Of a stretch of 45,577 bases of DNA, positions 7,964 through 15,749 are shown piece after piece. Both the position numbers and the translations under genes were made by a program. Positions within the stretch are counted from its first letter, which is position 1. Every line of letters begins with the position of its first letter. This DNA is from Rhizobium sp. Q54. GTDB taxonomy: Bacteria; Pseudomonadota; Alphaproteobacteria; Rhizobiales; Aestuariivirgaceae. The notes beneath the pieces are model-generated. The model was not told where the DNA came from. It was given only the letters and a program-made list of their open reading frames with translations, and made no database searches. The DNA lies in contig CAMDBX010000026.1 in assembly GCA_945889445.1 (NCBI GenBank), positions 1 through 45,577 on the forward strand. Direction: 5' to 3'.

Positions 7964-9184
7964 ATGTCGGACGCTGGAATGGTGATCGTGGGGGGCGGCA
8001 TGGCGGGGGCGCGGGCCATCGTGAGCTTGCGCGCCAATGGCTTTCAGGGGCCGATCACGCTGGTCAGCGAGGAGACGCTGCTGCCCTATGACCGGCCGCC
8101 GCTGTCCAAGGCGATGCTGGTGGAGGAGCAGGAACCGCAGCCGGTGCTGCTGCTCGACGAGGGCATGATCGCCTCGCTGAACGCCATTTTCGTGCGCGGC
8201 GTGAAGGCCATCGGAATCGACCGCAAGGCGAAAGCGCTGGTGCTGGAGGACGGCCGGGCCCTTTCATATGACAAGCTGCTGATCGCCACCGGCGCCAAGC
8301 CGCGGCGGCTGTCGATCGAAGGCGGCGAACTGGCCTATACGCTGCGCGATTTTGCCGATGGCGACCATTTGCGCAGCCGTCTGCGGCAGAGCAAATCCGC
8401 CGCCATCATCGGCGGTGGCTTCATCGGGCTGGAGGTGGCATCGAGCGCGCGCAAGCTGGGCCTCGACGTGACGCTGGTGGAAGCGCAGCCGCGCATCCTG
8501 ATGCGCGGCGTGCCGGAAGAGATCGCCAAGGTCGTGCACGGACGGCACGTGGAGGCGGGGGTGACCATGCAGGTGGGCACCGCGCTGAAGGCGGTTGAAA
8601 CCGATGGCGTGCGGCTGGCGGATGACCGCAAGGTGAAGGCCGAGATCGTGGTGGCAGGCATTGGTGCATCTCCCGAGATCGCCCTTGCGCAGGCGGCGGG
8701 CCTCACCATCGAGAACGGCATTTCCTGCGACGCAACGCTTCAGACCAGCGACCCCGACATCTATGCGGCGGGTGACTGCTGCTCATTCCCGCACGGGCTG
8801 TTTGGCAACAAGCGCATGCGGCTGGAAGCCTGGCGCAATGCCACCGACCAGGCCAATGTTGCAACCGAGAACATGCTTGGCGCTTCGAAGCCCTACATGG
8901 CGGTGCCGTGGTTCTGGTCCGACCAGTATGACCTGTCGCTGCAGATTGCCGGCAACCCGGCGGACGGGCCCGAGATCATCAGGCGGCAGACGGGGGAGCA
9001 GTCCTTCGTGATGTTCCACCGCGACCATGAGGGCCGTCTTGTGGGCGCTTCGGGCATCGGCCCCGGCAATTCCATCGCGCGTGACGTGAAACTTGCCGAG
9101 ATGCTGATCGGCAAGCGTGCGGCACCTTCGGCTGAGCAACTGGCCGACCCCACCGTTCAACTCAAAGTGCTTCTCAAGGGCTGA
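7964..9184 (+). CDS. FAD/NAD(P)-dependent oxidoreductase, ferredoxin/rubredoxin reductase type
   Basis: 406 aa. The N-terminal FAD dinucleotide motif is VIVGGGMAG (about 7-15); a second Rossmann motif for NAD(P)H is IIGGGFIGLEVA near residues 147-158; the FAD-contacting IYAAGDCCS precedes a C-terminal reductase domain rich in Trp. This is the architecture of reductases feeding Rieske oxygenases, P450s or ferredoxins. The start is supported by AAAGGAA seven bases upstream. No ferredoxin or oxygenase is adjacent, so its electron acceptor is unknown. The next gene begins 6 bp after its stop, consistent with an operon. Confidence 0.87.
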   Translation: MSDAGMVIVGGGMAGARAIVSLRANGFQGPITLVSEETLLPYDRPPLSKAMLVEEQEPQPVLLLDEGMIASLNAIFVRGVKAIGIDRKAKALVLEDGRALSYDKLLIATGAKPRRLSIEGGELAYTLRDFADGDHLRSRLRQSKSAAIIGGGFIGLEVASSARKLGLDVTLVEAQPRILMRGVPEEIAKVVHGRHVEAGVTMQVGTALKAVETDGVRLADDRKVKAEIVVAGIGASPEIALAQAAGLTIENGISCDATLQTSDPDIYAAGDCCSFPHGLFGNKRMRLEAWRNATDQANVATENMLGASKPYMAVPWFWSDQYDLSLQIAGNPADGPEIIRRQTGEQSFVMFHRDHEGRLVGASGIGPGNSIARDVKLAEMLIGKRAAPSAEQLADPTVQLKVLLKG

Positions 9185-9190
9185 CCTCAC

Positions 9191-10246
9191 ATGAATTTCG
9201 CATCCGACAATGTCTATGGCGTACATCCGAAGATTCTTGCCGCGCTCGCTGAGGTGAATGGCGGAACCGCGCCGTCCTATGGCGGCGACGACCACACCAA
9301 GCGTGCCGAGGACAGGCTGAAGGAGATTTTCGGCTGCGAGCTCCGCGCCTTCCTGGTGACCAGCGGCACGGCGGCCAACGGGCTTGCACTGTCAACGATC
9401 ACGCCCGGCTTCGGCGCCATCTTCTGCAATTCGGAAGCGCACATCGCGGTGGATGAATGCAACTCGCCGGAGATGTTCACCGGCGGTGCCAAGATCATCG
9501 GGCTCAACGGGCCGGCCGGCAAGATCACGCCGGCACAGGTCGAGAAGGCGCTCAAGGGATTCATCCGCGGCGAGCACGACCCCAAGCCGAAGGGCGTATC
9601 GCTGACCAATGCGAGCGAACTTGGCACGGTCTATTCGCCCGCCGAGGTGAAGGCCTTCTCGGATCTCATCCGCCCGCGGGGCATGAAGCTGCACATGGAT
9701 GGCGCGCGCTTTGCCAATGCGGTGGCAGGGCTTGGCTGCTCGGCCGCCGAACTCACCTGGAAATCGGGCGTTGACGTGATGAGCTTCGGCGCCACCAAGA
9801 ATGGCGCGATGATGCTGGAGGCGGTGGTGTTCTTCGACCTCGCGCTGGCCGAGGACTTCGCCTACCGACGCATGCGGGGCGGACAGCTCTTGTCCAAGAG
9901 CCGCTATCTCGGTGCGCAGATGCTGGCCTATCTCGAGGGCGGGCTGTGGTTGGAGAACGCCCGGCGCGCCAATGCGCTGGCACAGAAGCTGGCCAAGGGC
10001 CTGACGGCCGGCGGCAAGGTGAGGATCCCCAACCCGGTGCAGGCCAACGAGGTGTTCGCGGTGCTGCCCAAGGCGATGTTCGACCGGCTGCAGGCAAGCG
10101 GCGCCAAGTTCTATGACTGGATGCCCGACAGCCTTGGCGACGGGATTTCAGATGATGAAGTGTTCTCGCGCTTCGTGCTGTCCTTCGCGACGCCGGAGGA
10201 GGAGGTCGATGCCTTCGTGAAGCTGGTGGCGGAAGGCCAGGCCTGA
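9191..10246 (+). CDS. threonine aldolase family PLP enzyme (low-specificity L-threonine aldolase-like)
   Basis: 351 aa, a usual length for the fold-type I beta-eliminating lyase group. The N-terminus FASDNVYGVHPKIL and YGGDDHTKRAED match the family substrate/PLP region; MDGARFANA supplies the PLP-ring Asp; the Schiff-base Lys is in SFGATKNG. The reaction expected is L-threonine or L-allo-threonine to glycine plus acetaldehyde. It follows the flavoprotein gene with a 6-bp gap. A weak GCTGACCTCAC leader gives little ribosome-site support, so translation may be coupled to the upstream gene. Confidence 0.87.
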   Translation: MNFASDNVYGVHPKILAALAEVNGGTAPSYGGDDHTKRAEDRLKEIFGCELRAFLVTSGTAANGLALSTITPGFGAIFCNSEAHIAVDECNSPEMFTGGAKIIGLNGPAGKITPAQVEKALKGFIRGEHDPKPKGVSLTNASELGTVYSPAEVKAFSDLIRPRGMKLHMDGARFANAVAGLGCSAAELTWKSGVDVMSFGATKNGAMMLEAVVFFDLALAEDFAYRRMRGGQLLSKSRYLGAQMLAYLEGGLWLENARRANALAQKLAKGLTAGGKVRIPNPVQANEVFAVLPKAMFDRLQASGAKFYDWMPDSLGDGISDDEVFSRFVLSFATPEEEVDAFVKLVAEGQA

Positions 10247-10271
10247 GGGCCGCTTTGCGAACAACACAAAA

Positions 10272-10293
10272 GGCGCCCCCTTGCGGGAGCGCC
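10272..10293 (-). terminator. rho-independent terminator of hsp20
   Basis: GGCGCCCCC (10272-10280) pairs with GGGAGCGCC (10285-10293) with one mismatch around a TTGC loop. On minus the stem is followed by TTTTGTGTTG, placing it 26 bases past the hsp20 stop. It may also slow plus-strand read-through from the aldolase-like gene. Confidence 0.75.
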
Positions 10294-10318
10294 CCTCGTT
10301 CATTCAACTGATGCCGGT

Positions 10319-10771
10319 TCAGGCAGCCTTGCGGGCTTCGATGACCTTGTGGCCTTCAACGCCGTTCACCGGAATGGTGCGCGGCTTGAGGGCTTCCGGC
10401 ACTTCGCGCTTCAGCGCGACGTGGAGGAGCCCGTTCTCCATGCCAGCCGACTGCACATGCATGTGGTCAGCGAGCTGGAAGCGGCGCTCGAAGGCGCGCG
10501 ATGCGATCCCCTGGTGAAGGAACTCGCCGGTCTGCTCCTGCTTCTCGGTCTTTCTGGCCGAGACGGTGAGGGCGTTGCCCTTGACTTCGACCGTGATGTC
10601 CTCGGGCGCGAAGCCGGCCACCGCCATGGTGATGCGGTAGTCATCTTCCGAGAGCTTCTCGATGTTGTAGGGGGGGTAGGTCGGCGCATCGAAGGCCGAG
10701 GCCTCGTTGAGGGTACGAGCCAGACGGTCAAAACCGACGGTCGAACGATAGAGGGGGGTGAGGTCGAACAT
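10319..10771 (-). CDS. small heat-shock protein, Hsp20/IbpA type
   Basis: 150 aa from ATG 10771, with AAGGAGA at an 8-nt spacer. The N-terminus MFDLTPLYRSTVGFDRL is typical of bacterial class A sHsps; the alpha-crystallin domain spans about residues 38-130, with the conserved GLLHVALKRE strand near the end. It is an ATP-independent holdase that binds unfolding proteins as large oligomers in the cytosol. The C-terminal IPV motif (TIPVNG) needed for oligomer contacts is present. Upstream are an RpoH-like promoter and a ROSE-like hairpin masking the ribosome site, so expression should be heat-induced at both transcription and translation. Confidence 0.92.
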   Translation of the reverse strand: MFDLTPLYRSTVGFDRLARTLNEASAFDAPTYPPYNIEKLSEDDYRITMAVAGFAPEDITVEVKGNALTVSARKTEKQEQTGEFLHQGIASRAFERRFQLADHMHVQSAGMENGLLHVALKREVPEALKPRTIPVNGVEGHKVIEARKAA

Positions 10772-10861
10772 GGTCACATTCTCCTTGAGCAATGTCACAG
10801 TTGGATGCCCGCCGTGGTGGCCGGGCTGGTTGATCCGCAGACCCCGGATGGGCGCCTGCAG
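10772..10861 (-). promoter_or_regulatory. ROSE-like RNA thermometer in the hsp20 5' leader
   Basis: The roughly 90-nt leader between the predicted transcription start and the ATG can fold into several hairpins, including GCCCG/CGGGC. The last one (10795-10776) reads ACATTGCTC-AA-GGAGAATGT on minus: five outer pairs, then UUGCU opposite the AGGAG ribosome site with G-G and C-A oppositions. UUGCU facing the Shine-Dalgarno is the hallmark of rhizobial ROSE elements. Leader length and gene type also fit. The fold was done by eye. Confidence 0.55.
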
Positions 10862-10867
10862 CAGGAG

Positions 10868-10895
10868 AGATAGGGAGCCCCGGCGGTGTTTCAAG
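10868..10895 (-). promoter_or_regulatory. RpoH (sigma32)-like promoter of hsp20
   Basis: On minus, CTTGAAA (10895-10889), a 13-bp spacer and CCCTATCT (10875-10868) match the classic heat-shock consensus CTTGAAA-N13-CCCCATNT at all but one defined position. It would start transcription near 10861. Confidence 0.7.
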
Positions 10896-11014
10896 TCTTC
10901 GCCGAGGTGAACGGCGGATGAACGGGCGGTTCGGGTTGGGTTCAAGCAGGGCACGCTAGCTTGCCCTCAACGATGACCGATCACCGGCATCGCACCGACA
11001 CAAGGAGCACCATC

Positions 11015-11443
11015 ATGACCGTCAAGGCTTTTTCCCTGAAGACGCTGCTCGCCGCCGGCGCCCTTGCCGCAGTGATTGGCATTGCGCTGCCCGCAACTGC
11101 CGCCAAGGCCGACGTGGCCGTTGGCATCGGTGTTGGCATCTATCCGCCTGTCAGCGCCGGCATCGGCTGGGGCGGCTATGAAGGCGGATATGAAGGTGGC
11201 TATGGCGGCGGCTATGAAGGCGGCTATGGCGGTGGATATCACCGTCCGCGCTATCCCGACTATGACCGCTACGTCAGCTGCCGCGACGGCCGCCGCATCC
11301 TGTGGCGCTCGGGTTATTCGGGAATCGAGGTGCGCAGCTGCCGCGGCGGCTTCTACCGCTACACCGCCTGGCGCAACGGCAAGCAGTTCCTGATGGCCGT
11401 GGACGCCCGCGGCGACGTGAGCCGCCTGCGGCGGATACACTGA
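11015..11443 (+). CDS. secreted Gly/Tyr-repeat protein with C-terminal SC...GK.F domain
   Basis: 142 aa from ATG 11015, with AAGGAG at a 7-nt spacer. A Sec signal peptide (FSLKTLLAAGALAAVIGIAL, cleavage near ATAAKA-D, about residue 32) is followed by a Gly-rich stretch with six GGY-type units (11171-11239), then a C-terminal domain of about 55 aa holding two Cys (YVSCRDG and VRSCRGG) that could form a disulfide. That domain is clearly related to the C-terminus of the next gene. Predicted periplasmic or surface-located; function unknown. Gly/Tyr repeats often give flexible or adhesive segments. Confidence 0.75.
   Translation: MTVKAFSLKTLLAAGALAAVIGIALPATAAKADVAVGIGVGIYPPVSAGIGWGGYEGGYEGGYGGGYEGGYGGGYHRPRYPDYDRYVSCRDGRRILWRSGYSGIEVRSCRGGFYRYTAWRNGKQFLMAVDARGDVSRLRRIH
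11171..11239 (+). repeat. tandem GGYE/GGYG-coding repeat
   Basis: About six 12-bp units of the form GGCGGCTATGAA/GGC code for alternating GGYE and GGYG within the secreted protein. Unit number could vary by slippage. Confidence 0.75.
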
Positions 11444-11452
11444 GCGACATCT

Positions 11453-11488
11453 GCGTTGGGGATGGCGGCGGTCCGCCGTCCCCAACGC
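11453..11488. other. strong 16-pair intergenic stem-loop
   Basis: GCGTTGGGGA (11453-11462) pairs with 11479-11488, then one T-G and GGCGG/CCGCC around a CGGT loop. It is just after the stop of the Gly/Tyr-repeat gene. There is no T-tract, so it may be a 3' stability hairpin or a degenerate terminator. A second hairpin follows at 11503-11528 (GAAGGTTCT/AGAACCTTC, 8-nt loop). Between them and the next ATG no gene is seen. Confidence 0.5.
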
Positions 11489-11606
11489 CGCAGAATGGCC
11501 ATGAAGGTTCTCGACAAAAAGAACCTTCCCAGTTGCGGATTGCCGCATCATCTGTTTCACTTGCAGCGCGAAGGGCCGTGCGCCCGGACCGCGGAGGTAG
11601 AGTTCA

Positions 11607-12176
11607 ATGTTCGGATCAACGTTCACTCGCGGCGTGGGACTGTGCGGCGTGGCGCTGTTGGCGCTGGGCAGCCTGGGCGGCGCGGCGCAGGCCGGCAGCG
11701 ATACGCGCGAGCAGCCCTCGGTCTACGATGACACCTACAGCGGGCCACCGGTCATCCGCCGCATTCCCGGCCTGCGCATCCTGTTCGGCGATTCCGCCCA
11801 GCCTGATGCGGACAATCTTTACGACAACAAGAAGAAGAAAAAGAAGAACCAGCAGATCGACGAGAGCTATTACGAGCCTGCGCCAGCGCAGCCCAAGGTG
11901 GTGAAGCCGCCCGCCAAGGCGGCCGCCAAGCCGTCGGCTAACCCGGCCCTGCCGCAGAAGTCGGCCGCGGCCAACCCGGCCAAGCCGTTGGCGGAAGGCC
12001 CGCTCAGCTGCGAAAAGGCCACCACGGTGGTGAGCGGCTTCGGCTTTTCCAGCGTCGAGGCGGCAAGCTGCGCGGGCAAGGTCTATGCCTTCAACGCCAA
12101 GCGCGGCGGCAAGAGCTTCGCGATCAAGCTGGACCCGACCTCGGGCGAGCTGACCGAAGTGAAGAAACTGCCCTGA
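11607..12176 (+). CDS. secreted Lys/Pro/Ala-linker protein sharing the SC...GK.F C-terminal domain
   Basis: 189 aa. A signal peptide ends near GGAAQA-G (about residue 29). Next are RRIPGLRILFGD, a lysine run KKKKKK (about 75-80), and a Pro/Ala/Lys-rich linker. The last 60 residues (LSCEKATTVV...AASCAGKVYAF...GGKSFAIKLD...G) align with the end of the preceding protein: both Cys, the GF/YS turn, the aromatic pair and the GK.F strand are shared. Both are probably periplasmic; function unknown. The ATG has GGAGGTAGAGTTCA upstream, a good ribosome site. The next gene starts 5 bp downstream. Confidence 0.75.
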   Translation: MFGSTFTRGVGLCGVALLALGSLGGAAQAGSDTREQPSVYDDTYSGPPVIRRIPGLRILFGDSAQPDADNLYDNKKKKKKNQQIDESYYEPAPAQPKVVKPPAKAAAKPSANPALPQKSAAANPAKPLAEGPLSCEKATTVVSGFGFSSVEAASCAGKVYAFNAKRGGKSFAIKLDPTSGELTEVKKLP

Positions 12177-12181
12177 GCGAC

Positions 12182-13108
12182 GTGCAGGCGATCCTCCACC
12201 CCACCGACGAGAACCCGTCGCCGCCGGGTGCCGAATGCATCACGCTGGTGACGAGCGACAAGGTGCACCTGCGCGCCATGAAGGCGGTGCCGGAGAATGC
12301 GCGCGGCACCGTCGTGATCCTTGGCGGGCGCGGCGACTTCATCGAGCGCTATTTCGAGACGGCGCGCGATCTGATCGACCGCGGCTTCGCGGTGGCGATG
12401 CTCGACATGCGCGGCCAGGGCGGCTCGCAGCGGCCCAAGCGCCAGCCCTTCAGAGACCGGACGCGCAGCTTCGCCGGTTTCGATGAGGACGTCCGTACAC
12501 TGATGGACGACCTCGTCATTCGATCCTGCCCCGGCCCCTATTATGCGCTGGGCCATTCGACGGGTGCCCATGTCCTGCTGCGGCTGCTGCGCAAGAACAA
12601 ATGGTTTGCGCGCGCCATCCTGGTGTCACCGCTCGTCGAGATCATCTATGGCCCGTGGCCGCGGCCGGTTGCGTGGCTGCTGCTCAACACCATGTGGTTC
12701 ACCGGGCTTGCAAACGTCTTCTTGCCGGGTGTCCGGAAACAGCCGATGGGCCGGGCCGACTTTCCCGGCAATCCGCTGACCTCCGACCGCCAGCGCTGGA
12801 ACCGTGACAGCACGACGCTGGAGGTGGCGCCGCAGCTGGGCCTGGGCGGGCCCACCTTTGGCTGGCTGGGCGCCGCGCGGCAGTCGATTGCCAGGATTCG
12901 CCGCATGAAGAAGCCGACCGCCCCGGTGCTGATCGTGGCGGCGGGGGCCGACCGCGTGGTGGGCAATGAGGGCATCCGCCAGCTGGCGCGCAAGGTGCCG
13001 GGCGTGGCGCTGACCTTCATCCCGGATGCCCGCCACGAAATCCTTGGCGAACGCGACATGATCCGCCGCCAGTTCCTGGCCGCGCTGGACAGCTTCCTGC
13101 CGGCCTGA
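12182..13108 (+). CDS. alpha/beta hydrolase, lysophospholipase-like
   Basis: 308 aa from GTG 12182, 5 bp after the preceding stop; no strong ribosome site, so coupling is likely. The nucleophile elbow GHSTG is at 124-128 (Ser126), the acid is probably the Asp of AAGADRVVG, and the His is in DARHEILGERD near residue 286. This serine-hydrolase pattern with the RGQGGS segment resembles the PldB/monoacylglycerol-lipase group. The substrate, a lysophospholipid or other ester, is inferred only from family. It converges on the J-domain gene with stop codons directly abutting (TGA/CTA). Confidence 0.85.
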   Translation: MQAILHPTDENPSPPGAECITLVTSDKVHLRAMKAVPENARGTVVILGGRGDFIERYFETARDLIDRGFAVAMLDMRGQGGSQRPKRQPFRDRTRSFAGFDEDVRTLMDDLVIRSCPGPYYALGHSTGAHVLLRLLRKNKWFARAILVSPLVEIIYGPWPRPVAWLLLNTMWFTGLANVFLPGVRKQPMGRADFPGNPLTSDRQRWNRDSTTLEVAPQLGLGGPTFGWLGAARQSIARIRRMKKPTAPVLIVAAGADRVVGNEGIRQLARKVPGVALTFIPDARHEILGERDMIRRQFLAALDSFLPA

Positions 13109-13566
13109 CTAGCTGCCGATCTGCTCGAAGGCGAGGTTGATGCGCACCAGCATGGTGCGGACATAGTCCTTCACCTCGTCGGGCAGCTCATAGGAGGCGA
13201 TGCGGTCCGGGTGGTAGAGCCTGGCCATGCGGTGGTAGGCGGACTGATGTCCTCGGGGCTGGCGTCCTTCGCCACCTTCAGGATGGCATAGGGGTCAAAG
13301 GCCGGGGTGCCCGGCACGCGGCCTTCGGTGTCGAGCTGGTCAGCCCGCGGCACATTGGCCGAGCGCACCAGCTTGATCGTCGACTTGGCGATGAACTGCT
13401 GCTGGCCCGAGGGCGTGATCGCGTCGAGGAAAACGTCATCATTGTTGAGCGCGTCCGCCAGCCGCCTGGACAGCGGCAGGCGGATGGAGACGGTTACCAC
13501 CTGGTTGTCGGCCAGCGTCAGGAGCACTGCGGTGCGGTTGGCGTTGTCGTCACGTCCGTTGAACAT
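13109..13566 (-). pseudogene. J-domain (DnaJ-like) protein gene with a one-base frame break
   Basis: From ATG 13566 (GGGGGA at 7 nt) the frame gives MFNGRDD..., an N-terminal domain of about 90 aa, then FDPYAILKVAKDASPEDI, the first half of a J domain. At about 13245 the frame is lost. The -1 frame continues exactly as expected with SAYHRMARLYHPDRIA, containing the HPD motif, to a TAG at 13109-13111. One missing base (for example ATC-AAG-TCC) restores a protein of about 152 aa with a C-terminal J domain. J proteins stimulate Hsp70 ATPase. Either true decay or an assembly indel. Confidence 0.8.
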
Positions 13567-13695
13567 GGTGATTCCCCCGAAAGTTGAGTATATCGCCAAA
13601 GGTGAACCAACCGTTAAATTGCCTTTCCATGCTGCGCATGCTAAGCGCGCCGCAACTCCCGCGAAATCCACGCATAAAGAAAGTCTGTGCGCCTC

Positions 13696-15528
13696 ATGAA
13701 CTTGCGCAATATCGCCATCATTGCCCACGTCGACCACGGCAAGACCACGCTGATCGACCGCCTCCTCTCGCAGTCGGGCTCGTTCCGCGAGAACCAGAAG
13801 GTCGCCGAGCGCGCCATGGACTCGAACGACCTGGAGCGTGAGCGCGGCATCACCATCCTGGCCAAGGTGACCTCCCTCAACTGGAAGGACACCCGCATCA
13901 ACATCGTCGACACGCCCGGCCACGCCGACTTCGGCGGCGAGGTGGAGCGCATCCTCAACATGGTGGACGGCGCCGTGCTGCTGGTGGATGCCGCCGAAGG
14001 CCCGATGCCGCAGACCAAGTTCGTGCTGCAGAAGGCTCTCAAGATCGGCCTTCGCCCCATCGTCTGCATCAACAAGATCGACCGCCCGGACGAGCGCCAC
14101 AACGAGGTCGTGAACGAGGTGTTCGACCTGTTCGCCAACCTCGACGCCAATGAAGAGCAGCTCGACTTCCCGATCATCTATGGGTCCGCCAAGCAGGGCT
14201 GGATGGCGGACACGCCCACGGGCTCGCAGGAGAACATGGCGCCGCTGTTCGACCTGATCGTCAAGCACTTCCAGCCGCCGGTCGTGGAGGAAGGCCCCTT
14301 CCGCATGCTGGTGACGACGATCGAAGCCAACCCCTTCCTCGGCCGCGTGCTGACGGGGCGCGTGCGCTCCGGCTCCATCAAGGCCAACCAGTCGGTGAAG
14401 GCGCTGTCACGCGACGGCTCGATTGCCGAGCAGGGCCGCATCTCCAAGGTGCTGGCCTTCCGCGGCCTCGAGCGCGTTCCGGTGGACGAGGCGGAAGCCG
14501 GCGACATAATCGCCATTTCGGGCCTGACCACGGCAACCGTCGCCGACACGATCTGCGACACCACCGTGACCGAACCGATCTACGCCCAGCCCATCGACCC
14601 GCCGACGCTGACCATGACCTTCCGAATCAACGACGGCCCGCTGGCCGGCAAGGAAGGCGACAAGGTGCAGTCGCGCGTCATCCGTGACCGCCTGCTGCGC
14701 GAGGCCGAAGGCAATGTGGCCCTCAAGGTTACGCCGTCGGTGAACGAAACCGACGCCTTCGAAGTGGCGGGCCGTGGCGAGTTGCAGCTCGGCATCCTGA
14801 TCGAAACGATGCGCCGCGAAGGCTTCGAGCTGACCGTGGGCCGCCCGCGCGTGGTGTTCAAGACCGACGAGGCGACCGGCGAGAAGCTGGAGCCCGTCGA
14901 GGAAGTGATCGTCGACGTCGACGAGGAATATACCGGCGTCGTCGTCCAGAAGCTCTCCGAGCGCCGTGCGGAAATGCGCGACATGCGCCCCTCTGGCGTT
15001 GGCCGCCAGCGCATCGTGTTCCATGCGCCGACGCGCGGCCTGATCGGCTACCAGTCGGAGCTTCTGTCGGATACGCGCGGCACGGCGATCATGAACCGCC
15101 TGTTCCACGCCTATGCGCCGTATTTCGGTGAGATCCCCGGCCGCCACACCGGTGCCCTGCTGTCCAACAGCGACGGCGACGCGGTGGCCTATGCCATCTT
15201 CAACCTGCAGGACCGTGGCCCGATGTTCATCGAACACGGCACCAAGGTCTATGCCGGCATGATCATCGGCGAGCACACCCGCGGCAACGACCTCGAGCTC
15301 AATGTCATCAAGGGCAAGAAGCTCACCAACGTCCGCGCCTCCGGCAAGGACGAAGCGGTGGTGCTGACCCCGCCGATCCGCATGTCGCTGGAAAAGGCGC
15401 TTGCTTACGTTGGCGAGGACGAACTCGTCGAGGTGACGCCGAAGTCGATCCGCTTGCGCAAGGCGATCCTCGATCCCAACGAGCGCAAGAAGGTGAGCCG
15501 CCAGAAGGAAGCCGCCAGCGAGGCGTAA
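13696..15528 (+). CDS. typA: ribosome-associated GTPase TypA/BipA
   Basis: 610 aa from ATG 13696; the in-frame GTG at 13687 would add three residues, but [18 protein letters not shown] matches family N-termini. G motifs: AHVDHGKTT (G1), RERGIT (G2), DTPGH (G3), NKID (G4). EF-G-like domains III and V and the TypA-specific C-terminal domain follow at normal length. TypA binds 70S ribosomes and supports 50S assembly and stress or cold adaptation. It is divergent from the J-domain gene and followed by a textbook terminator. Confidence 0.96.
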   Translation: MNLRNIAIIAHVDHGKTTLIDRLLSQSGSFRENQKVAERAMDSNDLERERGITILAKVTSLNWKDTRINIVDTPGHADFGGEVERILNMVDGAVLLVDAAEGPMPQTKFVLQKALKIGLRPIVCINKIDRPDERHNEVVNEVFDLFANLDANEEQLDFPIIYGSAKQGWMADTPTGSQENMAPLFDLIVKHFQPPVVEEGPFRMLVTTIEANPFLGRVLTGRVRSGSIKANQSVKALSRDGSIAEQGRISKVLAFRGLERVPVDEAEAGDIIAISGLTTATVADTICDTTVTEPIYAQPIDPPTLTMTFRINDGPLAGKEGDKVQSRVIRDRLLREAEGNVALKVTPSVNETDAFEVAGRGELQLGILIETMRREGFELTVGRPRVVFKTDEATGEKLEPVEEVIVDVDEEYTGVVVQKLSERRAEMRDMRPSGVGRQRIVFHAPTRGLIGYQSELLSDTRGTAIMNRLFHAYAPYFGEIPGRHTGALLSNSDGDAVAYAIFNLQDRGPMFIEHGTKVYAGMIIGEHTRGNDLELNVIKGKKLTNVRASGKDEAVVLTPPIRMSLEKALAYVGEDELVEVTPKSIRLRKAILDPNERKKVSRQKEAASEA

Positions 15529-15560
15529 GCGCCGCGCTTATCTTCTTCGCACAGTCATCA

Positions 15561-15588
15561 TGCCCGGGCTTCAACCCGGGCATTTTTT
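15561..15588 (+). terminator. rho-independent terminator of typA
   Basis: TGCCCGGG (15561-15568), loop CTTCAA, CCCGGGCA (15575-15582), then TTTTTT (15583-15588), 32 bases after the typA stop. Confidence 0.92.
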
Positions 15589-15605
15589 GTGCGGCGTGGT
15601 GAGCG

Positions 15606-15730
15606 GCCCTCATCCGGCCTGTCGGCCACCTTCTCCCATTGCTTCGCAACGGGAGAAGGGACTTCATCGGCCCCAGTTCCTTCTCCCGTCCGCAGGATGG
15701 GAGAAGGTGCCCGACAGGGCGGATGAGGGC
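15606..15730. repeat. 33-bp-arm inverted repeat (intergenic palindromic element)
   Basis: The arms 15606-15638 and 15698-15730 match in inverted orientation at 31 of 33 positions, around a 59-nt centre. The centre holds a nested 11-bp inverted repeat (15649-15659 with 15679-15689) that repeats part of the arm (GGGAGAAGG), so several folds are possible. The sequence type (CCCTCATCCGGCC...CTTCTCCC) resembles a repeat widespread in rhizobial genomes. No gene is inside. Confidence 0.85.
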
Positions 15731-15749
15731 GCCATGCGGCGTGGATTGG

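Noticed and set aside
11171-11239. Tandem 12-bp units considered as a CRISPR-like array
   Set aside because: No spacers; units are in frame and encode GGYE/GGYG inside a protein with a signal peptide.
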